The notes beneath the pieces are model-generated. The model was given only the letters and a program-made list of their open reading frames with translations, was not told where the DNA came from and did not search any database. The position numbers and the translations under genes were made by a program. From assembly GCA_016584495.1 (NCBI GenBank), contig WAID01000015.1:558001-622000 (forward strand): a stretch of DNA of 64,000 nt. Reading direction: 5' to 3'. This DNA is from Celoporthe dispersa. Taxonomy: Eukaryota > Ascomycota > Sordariomycetes > Diaporthales > Cryphonectriaceae. Below, one piece after another: positions 45,804 through 57,064 of the stretch; the first letter of the stretch is position 1, and the number at the start of each line of letters is the position of its first letter.

Positions 45804-48800
45804 TGGCCTTCCCATCCTCACTTGTGGCAACCGCAGAGATCGAAAAACTCGGCGCCACATACATTCTCGGAGCACAAAGACGACGCAAAAATGACAAATA
45901 TCGAGATGACAGCAATGCGAGCGTCGGCGTAATAGACGCGGGTGGGGTCGGGAGCGTTACAACGAATCAGCCCGTTGGCGGTGCAGCAAAGCACTATTCC
46001 AAGAAATCCATGCTGGCATAATCAGGGAGGCGAAGCAATTCGAATCATGTCCGGCTATTAGGCTAGACTTGTGAGGGACATTTTCCTTTCTTTCTTTCCC
46101 TTCTTTTTTTTTTTTCAACGCTTCTTTTACCCCCTTCTTCTCCTTGCTTGGATGTCAAGCACCAACCTCGAGCATGTATCACAAGCGCCATATTGTTCGA
46201 GCATTGCATCAACGTCCACAGCATGTACACCCCCACATAGCGATGACATTTTCCGCTGTTTCCCGACGGGTTTTATCACGTCTGTTATGATTTGCTTTTT
46301 TAATTGTTTTTTTTATTTTTATTTCCTAGTACCCTGATGATCATGAACCCACACACGGCTCGAATTTTCCTTTTGGAGGGGGCTTTACGGCAAAGACGCG
46401 TGGATCTTGCGGCAGCAGACCAGGGCGTCTCAGGGACAGAAGTGTGCACATGGGCGAGACATGGGGGTTGAAGAGGAAGAGGGACAGGGGGGGGGCGGAC
46501 GGCCGAGATGCTCCCCCGCTAGCTAAATCAGGAACAGAGAAAAGTGTCGCATCGGACAGGTGGATGGATGGATTCCAAATTTCTTTCCGTTTTTTTTCTT
46601 TTCTTTTCTTCTTCTCTTTTTTTCTTCATCCTTAGGCTTACAAGTCTGTTCTTGACAGGGGGGGAGGAGAGACAAAAAAAAATTGGTGCGTAGTAGGTAG
46701 CAGGTAGCAGACAGGATGACTGAATGGGAGTAAACCACTTTGGCATATCATCATCATCGTCACCACTACCGGTCCTGAAAGGATAAATCGATTGTGTGAT
46801 TACCAGGCTCCTGGGACTTGTAATCCCTCCCCCCTTTCTGGTTCTTGGTGGGGGGCCAGCGACGTGGTTCGGGCCTGACTGATCACCTGCATGAGTTGGG
46901 CACATGTGCACCGTGGCGAGGTACGGCCTGAACCCGCGGTGCATGGGGGTGGGGGGCATTACACCTTCAAACCCTGGGCCATCCTTCGCGCGCGAGAGGA
47001 AACACCTACTATGGTACATTTGCTATGTAGTACTACTATACATGTCGCGATTTTTCTAGGTGGATGGCCGGGGTGTGGGTGGTGGTGATGGTGGGTTCTG
47101 GGCCCTGCCTCTTATTTCTCACGTATGAATGTTAGTGCTTGGGAGCCCTGTTAGCAAAGGTCATCCTGCTTATAATAATAAGGATCTCATATGGGCGTGA
47201 TCGCTACCGACGGGCTGGAACTGTGTGAACCACGGGTCTCAAGACCCGAGAGAGGAGGGCTGGGCACACCCACTCCCTACTGATGAGAAATGCTGGAGGG
47301 GCAACTCGCAGAGAGAGGGGAGAGAAAGAGAGAGAAGATTACGGCTGAGGTGTATTTGCATATGTGTGTGTGCGTGTACAACCCACCCAGGCAACTCAGT
47401 CGGTGCCTGAAGACCAGATCACCCAATCCCCATGTTTAGCTGGAGGATGTGTGTCCTCCTCCCCATCCCACCATGATTCCCCACCCACAATGAAATCCCC
47501 ACATGCTCACCCTCCTCACTCTCTTTTCGTGTAATACTATGGTACTATTACTATGTACGCACCTCTCCTCTCTCTCCCCCTCCCTCTATCTCTCACTCCC
47601 CTCCCTTCCTCCACGGAAATTTTCAGCCCCTACTGCTACGTACGTACTTAAATGTCACCCATCTCGGTCCCGACGAGCATCTCAGGGCCACGGTGCCCAA
47701 CGTCACACGACCTGAGCTTGACGGCCCCACCGCGGCAGAGCGGCCGTGCATGAGCAAAGCAAAGAAGGCGCACCATGACGTCCGCCCTGTTCGTCCGCTT
47801 CGTAATGTGAAAAACCCCTTAGTGCTTAGTGTACCGGGACGACATCAGTAGAGTTCATACATGTGTCGATCTGATCAGAGTCAGAATCAGAGTGCTGACC
47901 AACCTTTCCGGTAAATCATTAACGGGTAGTAAGAAACAAAAGAAAGAAGAGAAATAGAGAGGGAGGAGGAAAAAGAAAAAAAAACAACCAGGAAAAAAAC
48001 CAACCAAAAAAAAACAAGGGACTTGAGCCAGAGAGACAGGCACGGTCTGGCCAACAAAGATGATCAGGGGAGGTGGCGTGGGTAGGGGCAATGCTGCGCT
48101 ACTGACCACAGGTGAAAGTGCAAGAAAAATGCAAAGAAAAAGAAGAAAAAAAAAGGAAGAGCAAGACTTTACGGCCGCTCCCTCTTTAGATTAGCGAGAT
48201 CCGGTGGGGGTGCCAGAGGATTAGGAGGAGGAGGGGAGGCACAATCAATGGTGGTGGTTGGTGGTGGGATACTACCAGCTAGGCGTCGTAACGAGCCGAG
48301 TACCCAAAAAAAAAAAAAAAAAAGCAAGAAAGAAAACATCCATCAGAAGAAAAGAAGGCAAGACAAGGAGGGCCCCCACACTCACTTTCCGGCGCCCTCC
48401 CTGCAGAGATACAACCTGGCTCTGCAAAGGCTAAAATAATAATAATAATAATTGATTACTTAAATAAAACAGATGCCCAAGGCTAAAGCACAGAAGAGGG
48501 GCGAAAAGAAGAAAAGAAGATCATGTAATTTTACTACCACAACGTAGATCATCGAATGACAGCCTGTCAATACCGTCCGTGGCTTGCGGGACTAAGAAGA
48601 AGGGAAAGGAAAGAAAAAAAAAGAAACAAAAAGGCTGCCAGCGCCGGGGATGGGGATGATGAACCAGGGGTGGTGGGTGGGAAGGAAAAAAAAAAAGAAA
48701 CAAATTTGTAGCACTTAGACCGTGGCGACGACGGGAGCGTAGCCTTGTTCCTGGGGTCTTCTGAATCGGGTAATTGTTCGTTTGCCTGATGGCCCCTCGG

Positions 48801-49028
48801 ATCGCGAGATTAAGTTTTGCGGCGTCCCTGTCATTTTTTATCGTTTTTTTTCTTCTTTTTTCTTTTTTCTGCTTCCTGCAGTAGACCTACCCCCTCCCCT
48901 CCTCTTCCCGCTCCCTGGGTTGTATCTGCTGCCGTGTACTGCATCTAACTGTTGTACTATGTAAATGAGACGGAAGGGGGGCTAGTCCCTCTGCATGCTG
49001 CCGCCGTGCTGCTGCGCTGTACAGTAGT

Positions 49029-49048
49029 ACATAGTATGCATACTATGT
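49029..49048. repeat. 20-bp perfect palindrome
   Basis: ACATAGTATG is followed directly by its reverse complement CATACTATGT, and GTAGTAC occurs at both sides (49,024-49,030 and 49,051-49,057). It could be a dimeric protein site or a remnant of an inverted repeat. No function is implied by position. Confidence 0.8.
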
Positions 49049-50130
49049 TTGTAGTACATAACAATATATGCACCTAGGAGGCCGGGGGGCCGGGGGAGAG
49101 AAGGCACTAACAGGGGGGCAGGGGGAGGGGGTGTTTGTCTAGCTGTTCGGTACCCTTCTGAAGTAGACGATACTTGGTACATCCCCCTTCCCCCAAACCC
49201 CCCCTTCACCCACTTTCCCCGGAAGCTTGCATGTTGCAGCCGGCATGCCGCCAACCTCTAGGGCTCATGGGAGGAAGGGAAAAGAAAGAAGAAGAGAAGA
49301 AAGAAAAAACTAAAGAAAAAGGAAACTCTTCGTTTCCGTCTACTTTATTAAGGAGGTGTGGGACTAAGCAGCTTGGCGTCGTTCCTTCCACTCTCCGATA
49401 TACCGCATCAGATTGAAAGAGGAGAGAGAGAGAAGGGGCCGGGGGGGGGCCTTGCTTGAGTGGGAAAATGAAAAAGACAGCAACCAAAAAAAAAAAAAAA
49501 AAAAAAAAACAAGGCGAACGGGCATCACTTTGGGTGCGTTGCATAATGCACTGCAGACTGACTTGCTCAGACAGACAGACAGACAGACAGGCAGCAGGAC
49601 AAAACAAAACGGACACGCAGCGGGACCCCATAGGACGGGAAGGGCGATCACCAGATCGGATTGACAACTCACCTACATGACCGCTGCATGAGCACTGCAG
49701 GATCGCCGCTCTGGAGAGGCAAACGCATGACGCCTTGCCCTTTTTTTCTCCCCCCTCTCCCTCTCTCTCTCACCGCCTCAAGACATGCATACATTCGGTA
49801 ATAAGAAAAAAAAGAAAGAAGAAGCAATCAAAAATATGGGGTAGACATGCAGAGGACCTGCAGGCCAGGTTACCTTTGAACCACTCGCTTCGCTGCCAAC
49901 ACGAAGGACAGAAGAAGAAGAAAGGAAACAACAAGGGTCATTCTATACAGACACGCCCACGGCCGACAAGGGACAACAGGAAGCAGCAGGACCAAGCATG
50001 CAATACATGATGCAATGCAACCACATGCTGCAACGAAGTTTGTCGGCCTGACTGCTACCATCGCCTCAACACGAGGTGAGGATGCTTCACCGCCGAGGCG
50101 CGCGGGCCAGTAGGGGGAGAAAACGAGTCA

Positions 50131-50161
50131 CACACACACATATACACACCCACACACATAT

Positions 50162-50193
<32 letters not shown>
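50131..50193. repeat. Compound CA/CATA/GA microsatellite
   Basis: CA units with interspersed TA run into a GA tract at about 50,172-50,193. Non-coding. Confidence 0.85.
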
Positions 50194-51431
50194 GCGACGT
50201 CGTGGTCAGCATGCCAAGTGTCGTCCAAAAATAGACCTTGTCTGACCTGTCTCTGCCGCTTCTCTGCTGGGTGGTATGCAGAGCGGCCGGACGGAGAAAA
50301 TCCAACGAGCACCACGGCACATCACGCGGGCTGTCGGCCTCCCGCACACACCCACCCACCATACGCTTTTGTGAACACAAGACGGGAGATGAGAGGGGAA
50401 GAGCAGACCACGCAGATGCCACAATAAATCGCATACCATGGTCTTGCTCTGGTGGCCCTGGCCCTGGCCTGTTCTGGCTCTGGCCGTGGCTCTGTCTGGC
50501 CCTGTCTGTACCCCCAAATCTCCTCCCTCTCGCCCCCCACCCCTTGGGCTGGTCCGGACGGGAAATTTAAAATTCTCAACTGCATACGCACAGATGTTCT
50601 ATGTTGTCGACCGATCCATCTTCGATTTTTTTCCCGCCGTCCCCACAGGAGAGCGACGGCGGGTTGATGTGCTGGCAAGGTACGATCTCTCCGACGTGCA
50701 TCCAGCCGGCAAAATGTCGCCTGAATAGACCAGGCCGGGCCAGGGCTAGCTGGCAGTAGCCTGCTGTCATCCTGTCGGTGGAGACGTGTACAATGTAGGT
50801 GCCCAGCTTGGCGCTGGCACGACCAGGCTAGACTTGACTTTTGACAGTTTTTCCTGGTCCGTTTGACATGGCAGAGCTGTCCGCCCGCTTTTCAGCCCTA
50901 GCCGTAGACAGAGATAGTCCAGCTGTCCTATTGACGCCCCCCCCCCCCTCCTCTCAAGTCTTGTCTCAGACATGTATGCACGAGCGGTACGGCTTCCTGC
51001 GAGAGGCTCTTCCGGAGCAGGGCAGTGATGGCGGAGGTACAGCGCAGATGACACGGCCGAGACAAAGTTTTCCTCTCTCTTCTTAGTCCCTCCGTTTTTA
51101 GTCCCGCCCCAGTGTCCCCAGCAAGGAGCAGAGGAACCTCTCGACCAGGTTAGACCTTCGCGGCCATCGGCATCCGGGGCCCTGCCTGGTGATAGGAGGA
51201 GGAGGAGGAGGAAGAAGAAGAAGAAGAGGCGGGGTGGAGAGGGGGCGTGGCTCCATCTGCCTCGCCGGGTCGTACTCGTAGCTTCGGTCGGCGACCATGT
51301 CGCGGTTTTGTCTGTCTGATAGATCCGGCTGACCGCATACACACACACACACACCCACCCACCCACATCCCTTTTTCCCCCCCTCCTTTCCCACCCAGTG
51401 GATGTGTGCCCATCACGGGTAGCCCAAGACG

Positions 51432-52244
51432 CTAGCCTCCATGTAACGTGGAGACGAAGAGAATGTTGTCACCGCTCTTGACCTCGTAGGCCTCCTCGCC
51501 CTCGAGCTCCCAGTCGACATCATTGATCAGGACCAGGATGCCTGGGCGGCTGCAGGGTACGCTCAGCGCTGGCTCGTCCTGACGGCGGTGGGGAGAGGAT
51601 GAAGGGGGGGGGGTGGGGTGTAGATGTATATAGAGAGAGAGAGAGAGAGAGAGGCGTGTGGCCAAGTCGCCGACATGGACCCCGGAGAGGCGGGAGGGAA
51701 AGAATGGCGCGGAAGATCTCAGTACGTACATGTGATGGTCCAGGACGAAGAGCTCCTGGCGGCTGTCCTTCATGACGTTCTCGCATAGGTAGTGTATGAG
51801 GTGGGCGATGGTCACAGGCCTGCCGTCCTCGCCACGGGCTGGGATGGCGAGCTGGTGGTGGCGCTGGTCCGAGAAGAGCATCTCCAGTCCGCCCCTGGAG
51901 GAGTTGTGCCTGTCAGTATGGGATGTCCTTGCTGCCCGCCCTTGCTCTCCTCCCCAGTCCTCCCAGGCTGGGCTCTCAGCATCGTCCCACACGCGGTTCG
52001 TCAGGATGGATGACCCGCATGGACACTGTGTTCATGTCTGTCTCTCGTCCCGCTGGCTGGGTACAGATGACTGCTGCGGGTGAGAAGTGAGGGAGGGAGT
52101 GAGAGTGGTGAGAGGAAGGGGACAGAGGTGAGAACAAGAAGAGGGAGAGGGCACAAGGGGCAGGCTTGGTCTGGACGCACGTAAACTCAACGGTGATGGC
52201 CAGCTCCTGCGGCGGCGTCTCTGTCGCTCTTTTGTCTCCGCCAT
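51432..52244 (-). CDS. Ubiquitin-related modifier URM1, frame broken near the start
   Basis: Three exons (52181-52244, 51730-51894, 51432-51549) and introns of 286 and 180 bp encode about 114 residues. Core motifs are ELAITVEFTGGLEMLFSDQR, ELFVLDHHIRPGILVLIND and SGDNILFVSTLHGG, with the C-terminal Gly-Gly used for thiocarboxylate formation. Urm1 is the sulfur carrier for 2-thiolation of tRNA wobble uridine (with Uba4 and Ncs2/Ncs6) and is also conjugated to proteins. ATG 52244 lies in a strong CACCATGG context and reads MAETK. The downstream residues ATETPPQELAITVEF, however, are in another frame: one base appears missing, probably a G near 52,227-52,229 (GAGCGA for GAGGCGA). Intron 2 holds a GA repeat. 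The gene is divergent from ELP2. Confidence 0.9.
51632..51653. repeat. GA dinucleotide repeat in URM1 intron 2
   Basis: About eleven GA units (CT on the sense strand) followed upstream by a G run at 51,605-51,613. It lies inside the 180-bp second intron and may serve as a polypyrimidine tract. Confidence 0.9.
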
Positions 52245-52886
52245 GGTGATGACGATCTTGTCCTTCTTGCCGACGCGATGAGCTTTCCCAGTGTTGCTGC
52301 TGCTGCCCCTCCTCTGTAATGGTTCTCTCCCTGTTCTTCCTGTTCTCTCCTGAGGTCCAGATACATACAGCCTCCTCTCTCGTCAGCGCTGCTACTATGA
52401 CCGTGAGGCTCTGCGGACGTCGTCGTCGTAGCTGGAAAGTTTGGTTTGTCTGGGTCGAGGGAGGCTCGCTACCACCAGAAAAGATTCAAAGGCTCACGAC
52501 GGGCTGCGGGTCGCGGCGGCTGCACAGTGCAGATCCCCGCACTGTGCCGCTCAAAATTTGGGACTCAACCCCAACCAGACCTCACTCATCACCACCAAAA
52601 AGAGGGAGGAAAAAAAAAAAAAAGATCAAAATTTCACGACAACGAATAGCAGAACTGTATAAGGAAACCTGCGAGCCACACCAAAAGAAGAAGAAGAAGA
52701 AAAAACTGTCGCATTTCATCTCTATCTGCCGTGTTACTTCTCCCACCAAGGCAAAAAAAAAGTAAAATAGTGCTGGCCAGGGAACCAACCCATGAAAGAG
52801 AGAGAGGGAGAGAGAAACAATAACAGCGTCCCGCTGCAGAATTATGAGAACAACAGGATCCATCTTGAAGAAGAGGTGAATGAATC
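52245..52886. promoter_or_regulatory. Shared URM1-ELP2 divergent promoter region
   Basis: A 642-bp spacer between the start codons of two genes that point away from each other. It contains A-rich runs (52,611-52,623, 52,683-52,706) and GA-rich sequence just before ELP2 (52,794-52,820). No TATA box was seen. Shared control is inferred from layout and common pathway. Confidence 0.55.
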
Positions 52887-55686
52887 ATGGGAGATGTCAA
52901 GGTGGACATCGAGTACCTCTCCGTAGGCGCCAACAGACAGACGGCCGCTGGGGACTGGAATGTCGACGGCACTGTGGCCTTTGGAGCAGACGCGAACATC
53001 GCATTATGGAGACCAGATGTAAGAGAAGAGACCTCCCCCTGCATCTGACTTGGCAGCATGAGAGGCACGCCATGGCTGATGTACATGCCAGGACCCAACA
53101 CCAAAGGGTATAGTCAGGCTTCTCAGCGGACACAAGGATCTCGTCAAGGCCGTCAAGTTCCTACCCCCACCACCGCCACCATCATCATCACCACCACCAC
53201 CACCACCACCACCCACGGCAGGAGAGGGAGATGCACATGGCGTCACACACCTCCTCAGCGGGGGCGACGACATGTGTATCAAGTTGTGGAGGCTCGGGGC
53301 CCAGACGGGCAGCGCGGAGTGCGTCCAGACCGTGCTGGAGCACACCGCGCCCGTCAACTGCATCGCGACCCTGAGCAGCCAGCAGGCTGAGGGCGGCGCC
53401 ATCTTTGCCACGGGAGCGGCAGACGCGACAGTCAGAGTATGGCACTTTGACGGCGCCGAGATCAGAGTCCTCCAGACCATCAAGATGACCACTCCGAGAT
53501 ACTTCCCCCTCGCCGTCGCACTCGGCTCTCTCGGCGGTGACGGCAGGACCTTCATCCTCGCCTCTGCCGGGACTAGAGATATTGTGCAGATCTACACAGG
53601 CTCTCTCCTCTCCTCCTCCTCCTCCTCCTCCCCGTCTCTGACCACCAACTTCGCCCTTAGCGCCACCCTCACCGGCCACGAGGGCTGGATCCGCTCCCTT
53701 GACCTCACGCATGAGAACCCCAGCGACCCCGCAGGCGACCTCCTCCTCGCCTCGGCCAGCCAGGACAAGTACATCCGCCTCTGGCGCGTCCACGCCGGCC
53801 CTGAGCTGCCTGCTCAGGCCGCCGCCGCCTCCGATCCCACCGTGGGCGCCTACCTCCCCGGCAGGTCGCCCAGCAACAAGGCCCACCGCTTCAGGGCCGG
53901 GGCCGAGGTCGGGCAGGACTACTCCGTCACCTTCGAGTCGCTCCTCTTCAACCATGACGACTGGATCTACAGCGCCAGGTGGCACACGGGAGGCGGGCCG
54001 TGCTCGTCCTCGTCGCCAGGCCGGCCGCAGCTCCTGTCCACCTCGGCAGACAACTCCCTCGCCGTCTGGGAGGCAGACCCGTCCACGGGGATCTGGGTGA
54101 CCACCGCGCGGCTGGGCGAGATCTCGCGCGAGAAGGGCGCGACCACGGCGACAGGGAGCATCGGCGGCTTCTGGACAGGCCTGTGGTCGCCGTCCGGGAC
54201 CTCGATCCTCACCCTCGGCCGCACAGGCTCCTGGCGCCGCTGGAGCTGGGACCTGGACCTGCCATCCGGCCCCGCCTGGGTCCAGAACATCGCCGTCTCG
54301 GGCCACGTTCGCCCCGTCACCGGCATCGCCTGGTCCCGCCCCAGCGGTGACGGCGGCGGTGGCGACAGTTACCTGCTCTCCACCAGCGCCGACCAGACGA
54401 CCCGCCTGCACGCGCGCTGGCGGGACCACGGCACATGGCACGAGATGGCCCGCCCCCAGATCCACGGCTACGACCTGAACTGCATCGACGCCCTGTCCGG
54501 CACAAGGTTCGTGTCCGGCGCTGACGAGAAGCTCATGCGCGTGTTCGATCAGCCGCGGGCCGTGGCGAGGCTGCTGCACGGCGTGGCGGGCATCGGCTCC
54601 GCTCCAGACGCCAGCGTACCGGACGCGGCCAATATGCCCGTCCTCGGCCTCAGCAACAAGGCCACGGTCGACGACGAGGAGGAGGAGGAGGAGGGTGCTA
54701 CCGACGCCGCCGCCGCCATCAAGGACCTAGAGACGGAGGGCGGCGGCCGCGGCGCCGCGGCTGCTCCCCACCGTCCACCCCTCGAGGAGGCCCTGTCGCG
54801 GCACACGCTGTGGCCCGAGGTCGAGAAGCTCTACGGCCACGGCTACGAGATCTCCTGTCTGGCCGCGAGCCACGACGGGCGCCTTGTGGCCAGCGCCTGC
54901 CGCGCCAGCAGCCTGAATCACGCCGTCATCCGCCTCTTCGAGACGGACCGCTGGACGGAGCTGCGGCCCCCGCTGGCCGCGCACTCGCTGACTGCTACGC
55001 GGCTGCGGTTCAGCGGGGACGACAGGTACCTGCTGAGCGTGGGCCGCGATAGGCAGTGGGCCGTCTTCGGGAGGAAGGAGGGAGGCGTGGAGGCGGGATA
55101 TGAGCTGCTGCAGGCCGAGCCTAAGGGGCACACGAGGATGATCCTCGACGCGGCCTGGGCGCCTGCGTTCGCCGCGGGAGGGTCCGGGCCCGAGCAGCAG
55201 CGGCAGCACAGGATCTTCGCCACGGCGGGGAGGGACAAGAACGTCAAGATCTGGCTGATGGGCGGCGGGGAGGACGGCGGCAGCTTCGGGCTGGCCGCGA
55301 CCATCGCGTGCGACCAGCCTGTCACGGCCGTCGACTTCCTCGGCAGGCCCGACGCTGAGGGGCTCGTGCTGGCCTCGGGCAGCGAGGCGGGCAAGATCAG
55401 CATACATACGCTCAAGTTGGACGATGGCGGCGAGAAGGTGTCTGTCGCCTCGACGGCGGCACTCCAGCCAGAGTAAGTCTGATGAGATGCCTATACTGTG
55501 CACACGGGCCTGCCTGAGACGAAACCACGGCTAACCTTTGCGGGAAAAAACAGACTCTGCCTCCCCAGGGCCGTCTTGCAGCTCTCGTGGCGACCGCCCC
55601 GCGCGGATGAGGACGAGGACGGGCATGAACTCGCCATAGCGGGTGGCGACAGCTCCCTGCGAATCTACAGAGTCAGGAACACATGA
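52887..55686 (+). CDS. Elongator complex subunit 2 (ELP2, WD40 protein)
   Basis: Exons 52887-53018, 53107-55472 and 55569-55686, with introns of 88 and 96 bp (the second with a GCTAACC branch site), encode 871 residues. The N-terminus MGDVKVDIEYLSVGANRQT and GADANIALWRPD, then GIVRLLSGHKDLVKAVKF, is the Elp2 signature. WD-type endings recur along the chain, such as DDMCIKLWR, DATVRVWHF, QDKYIRLWR, DNSLAVWEA, DKNVKIWLM and DSSLRIYRV, consistent with the two seven-bladed propellers. A Pro/Ser insertion from a CCA repeat (53,164-53,214) lies in the first propeller. Elp2 is a scaffold of the Elp1-2-3 subcomplex of Elongator, which makes the mcm5/ncm5 side chain on wobble uridine of tRNA. The last exon is short but completes the final blade. 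Confidence 0.95.
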
Positions 55687-56014
55687 GTGAGCCAGGCAGA
55701 GGCAGCGTGTAGAGCAACGACGTCTTCATTCCTCTCAAACAAGACTCAGTGAGAGAGCCCAGGTCTAAACATTATATATGGTTCTTTTGTAGTATCATGA
55801 TGCTGCGCGCCCGTGTCATGCCGTAAAATCATACCCATACAGTATAACAAAAAGTACCTCCGTCTATGCCAAAGCAGCCACCAGGTCTGCTCGACCAGTC
55901 TTTCTTCAAAAACGCTCTTTGTTCTAAACACACAAGAGACAGCACCCGAGCAGAATGAACAAAACGTGCTCAAGACCGCCTTATCCTCTCTTTTATCTTT
56001 CCTTCTCTCTCAAA
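55687..56014. other. Convergent spacer ELP2 / small SPT subunit
   Basis: This 328-bp spacer lies between two stop codons and should hold both 3' UTRs. It contains AT-rich TATATATGG near 55,774 and no gene. Confidence 0.6.
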
Positions 56015-56557
56015 TCACAGCTCAGCCTTGACGGCCCCCTCCACAGCATGCGCCACGGCCCGCGCGGTCGCAGTGCCCATCGCCGCAGCCGCCGTCTTTG
56101 TGGAGCTCGCGTTCTGCACGAGGGTGCGCGCCGTCTCCCGGGCGACCTCAAGGGCCGAGTCGCCGTGGATGTAGAACCAGGCGCGGCCGACGAGGAACAT
56201 GATGTGGTGGGGGAGGTAGAGGATGGTGGCGATGGCGGTGAGGGAGAAGAGGAGGAAGACGATGGACCCTGCACACAGAGAGAGACTTTGTGTCAGCAGA
56301 AGAAGAAAGAAAGAAGAGAGAGAAAAAAAAAAGACAAGGACAGGCAAGACAGGCGGAGTGAGCTGTCGAAAGAGGGGCCCACGCCGGTCGCGCGCCCCAG
56401 GGGAAGAAGAGGAGAAGGAGGAGGAGGGACGGAGAGGCTTACAGAAGATGAACTTTTCTAGCGGTGTAAAGATGTATACACTAAATGTCACCTCCACCTG
56501 GTAGATCTTCAGCTGCAGCCACTTGACAAAGGACTGCATTGTTGATCCGGACGACAT
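56015..56557 (-). CDS. Small subunit of serine palmitoyltransferase-like membrane protein
   Basis: Two exons (56443-56557 and 56015-56268) joined over a 174-bp intron give 122 residues. The core reads WLQLKIYQVEVTFSVYIFTP followed by LEKFIF and, after the splice, SIVFLLFSLTAIATILYLP and HHIMFLVGRAWFYIHG. The pattern of Tyr-Gln, Tyr-x-x-x-Pro-x-Glu, a membrane span and Leu-Pro-x-His-Ile is that of the SPTSSA/SPTSSB family (human: YYQY, LEPWE, MPQHIM). Such subunits stimulate serine palmitoyltransferase at the ER, the first step of sphingolipid synthesis. The fungal protein has an extra Ala-rich tail of about 45 residues. The intron is stop-free and a multiple of three. ATG 56557 is used; Met7 is an alternative start. 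Confidence 0.85.
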   Translation of the reverse strand: MSSGSTMQSFVKWLQLKIYQVEVTFSVYIFTPLEKFIFCKPLRPSSSFSSSSPGARDRRGPLFRQLTPPVLPVLVFFFSLSSFFLLLLTQSLSLCAGSIVFLLFSLTAIATILYLPHHIMFLVGRAWFYIHGDSALEVARETARTLVQNASSTKTAAAAMGTATARAVAHAVEGAVKAEL

Positions 56558-57064
56558 CGTGGTTCGGTCTGGGTTGGCTGGTTTATTCTGCCTCGCGCGT
56601 GATCGCGGAACGGGTCTCTCGACACGTCTTGGCCTGGGAGACTTGGGTCCGGGGGGAGAGGTTCGACCCGCGAAGGTGTTACGGGTGATTGATCTTGAGG
56701 CAGTAGCAAGCAGTCCTGGTGAGCGCAGGGAATTGGGTATCCGTCGCCAAGAATCGTCGAAACGTCAATGAACAGCAGGGTGAGGAGCAGGAAGAAAATA
56801 AAACAAAAAAGAGGTCCCTGGCCCAGACAGACCGACATTAGGATATCGCAATCAAACCAGAACCGCCTGCCGGCGTTTCCGATCTCTCCTCAATCCGCTT
56901 CTCTGATTGGTCACTACCTCCTTAATCCACTACCGTCATAGTAGCCCTTCACCGGCACTCGGCCCCTGTCAGCCTTGTCCGTCCGTTCCCCGGGCTGTCC
57001 TAGGCATACGCCGGCGCCGGGGGAGAGAGAGAGAGAGGGAGAATAGGAAAATGGTGATATCTCG
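56558..57064. promoter_or_regulatory. Shared promoter region, small SPT subunit / release-factor-like gene
   Basis: 507 bp between divergent start codons. A GA-rich stretch (57,021-57,041) lies just before the plus-strand start. No TATA box is evident. Short ORFs in it look accidental. Confidence 0.5.

Larger units (their letters stand above)
45804..51431. other. 5.6-kb non-coding interval
   Basis: The left part is the 3' flank of the zinc-finger gene; the right part is the URM1 3' flank. ORFs throughout are low in complexity. A-rich and T-rich runs are many (for example 48,305-48,322, and 49,486-49,509 with 23 A in one run). Microsatellites include AAT (48,436-48,450), CAGA (49,569-49,590) and a CA/CATA/GA compound tract (50,131-50,193). 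A 20-bp perfect palindrome is listed separately. No RNA gene was recognised. Confidence 0.55.

Noticed and set aside
53188..54579. 463-codon ORF on the minus strand
   Set aside because: It is antisense to ELP2 exon 2. GC-rich third positions keep the opposite strand open; the translation is Gly/Ala/Arg-rich without domains.
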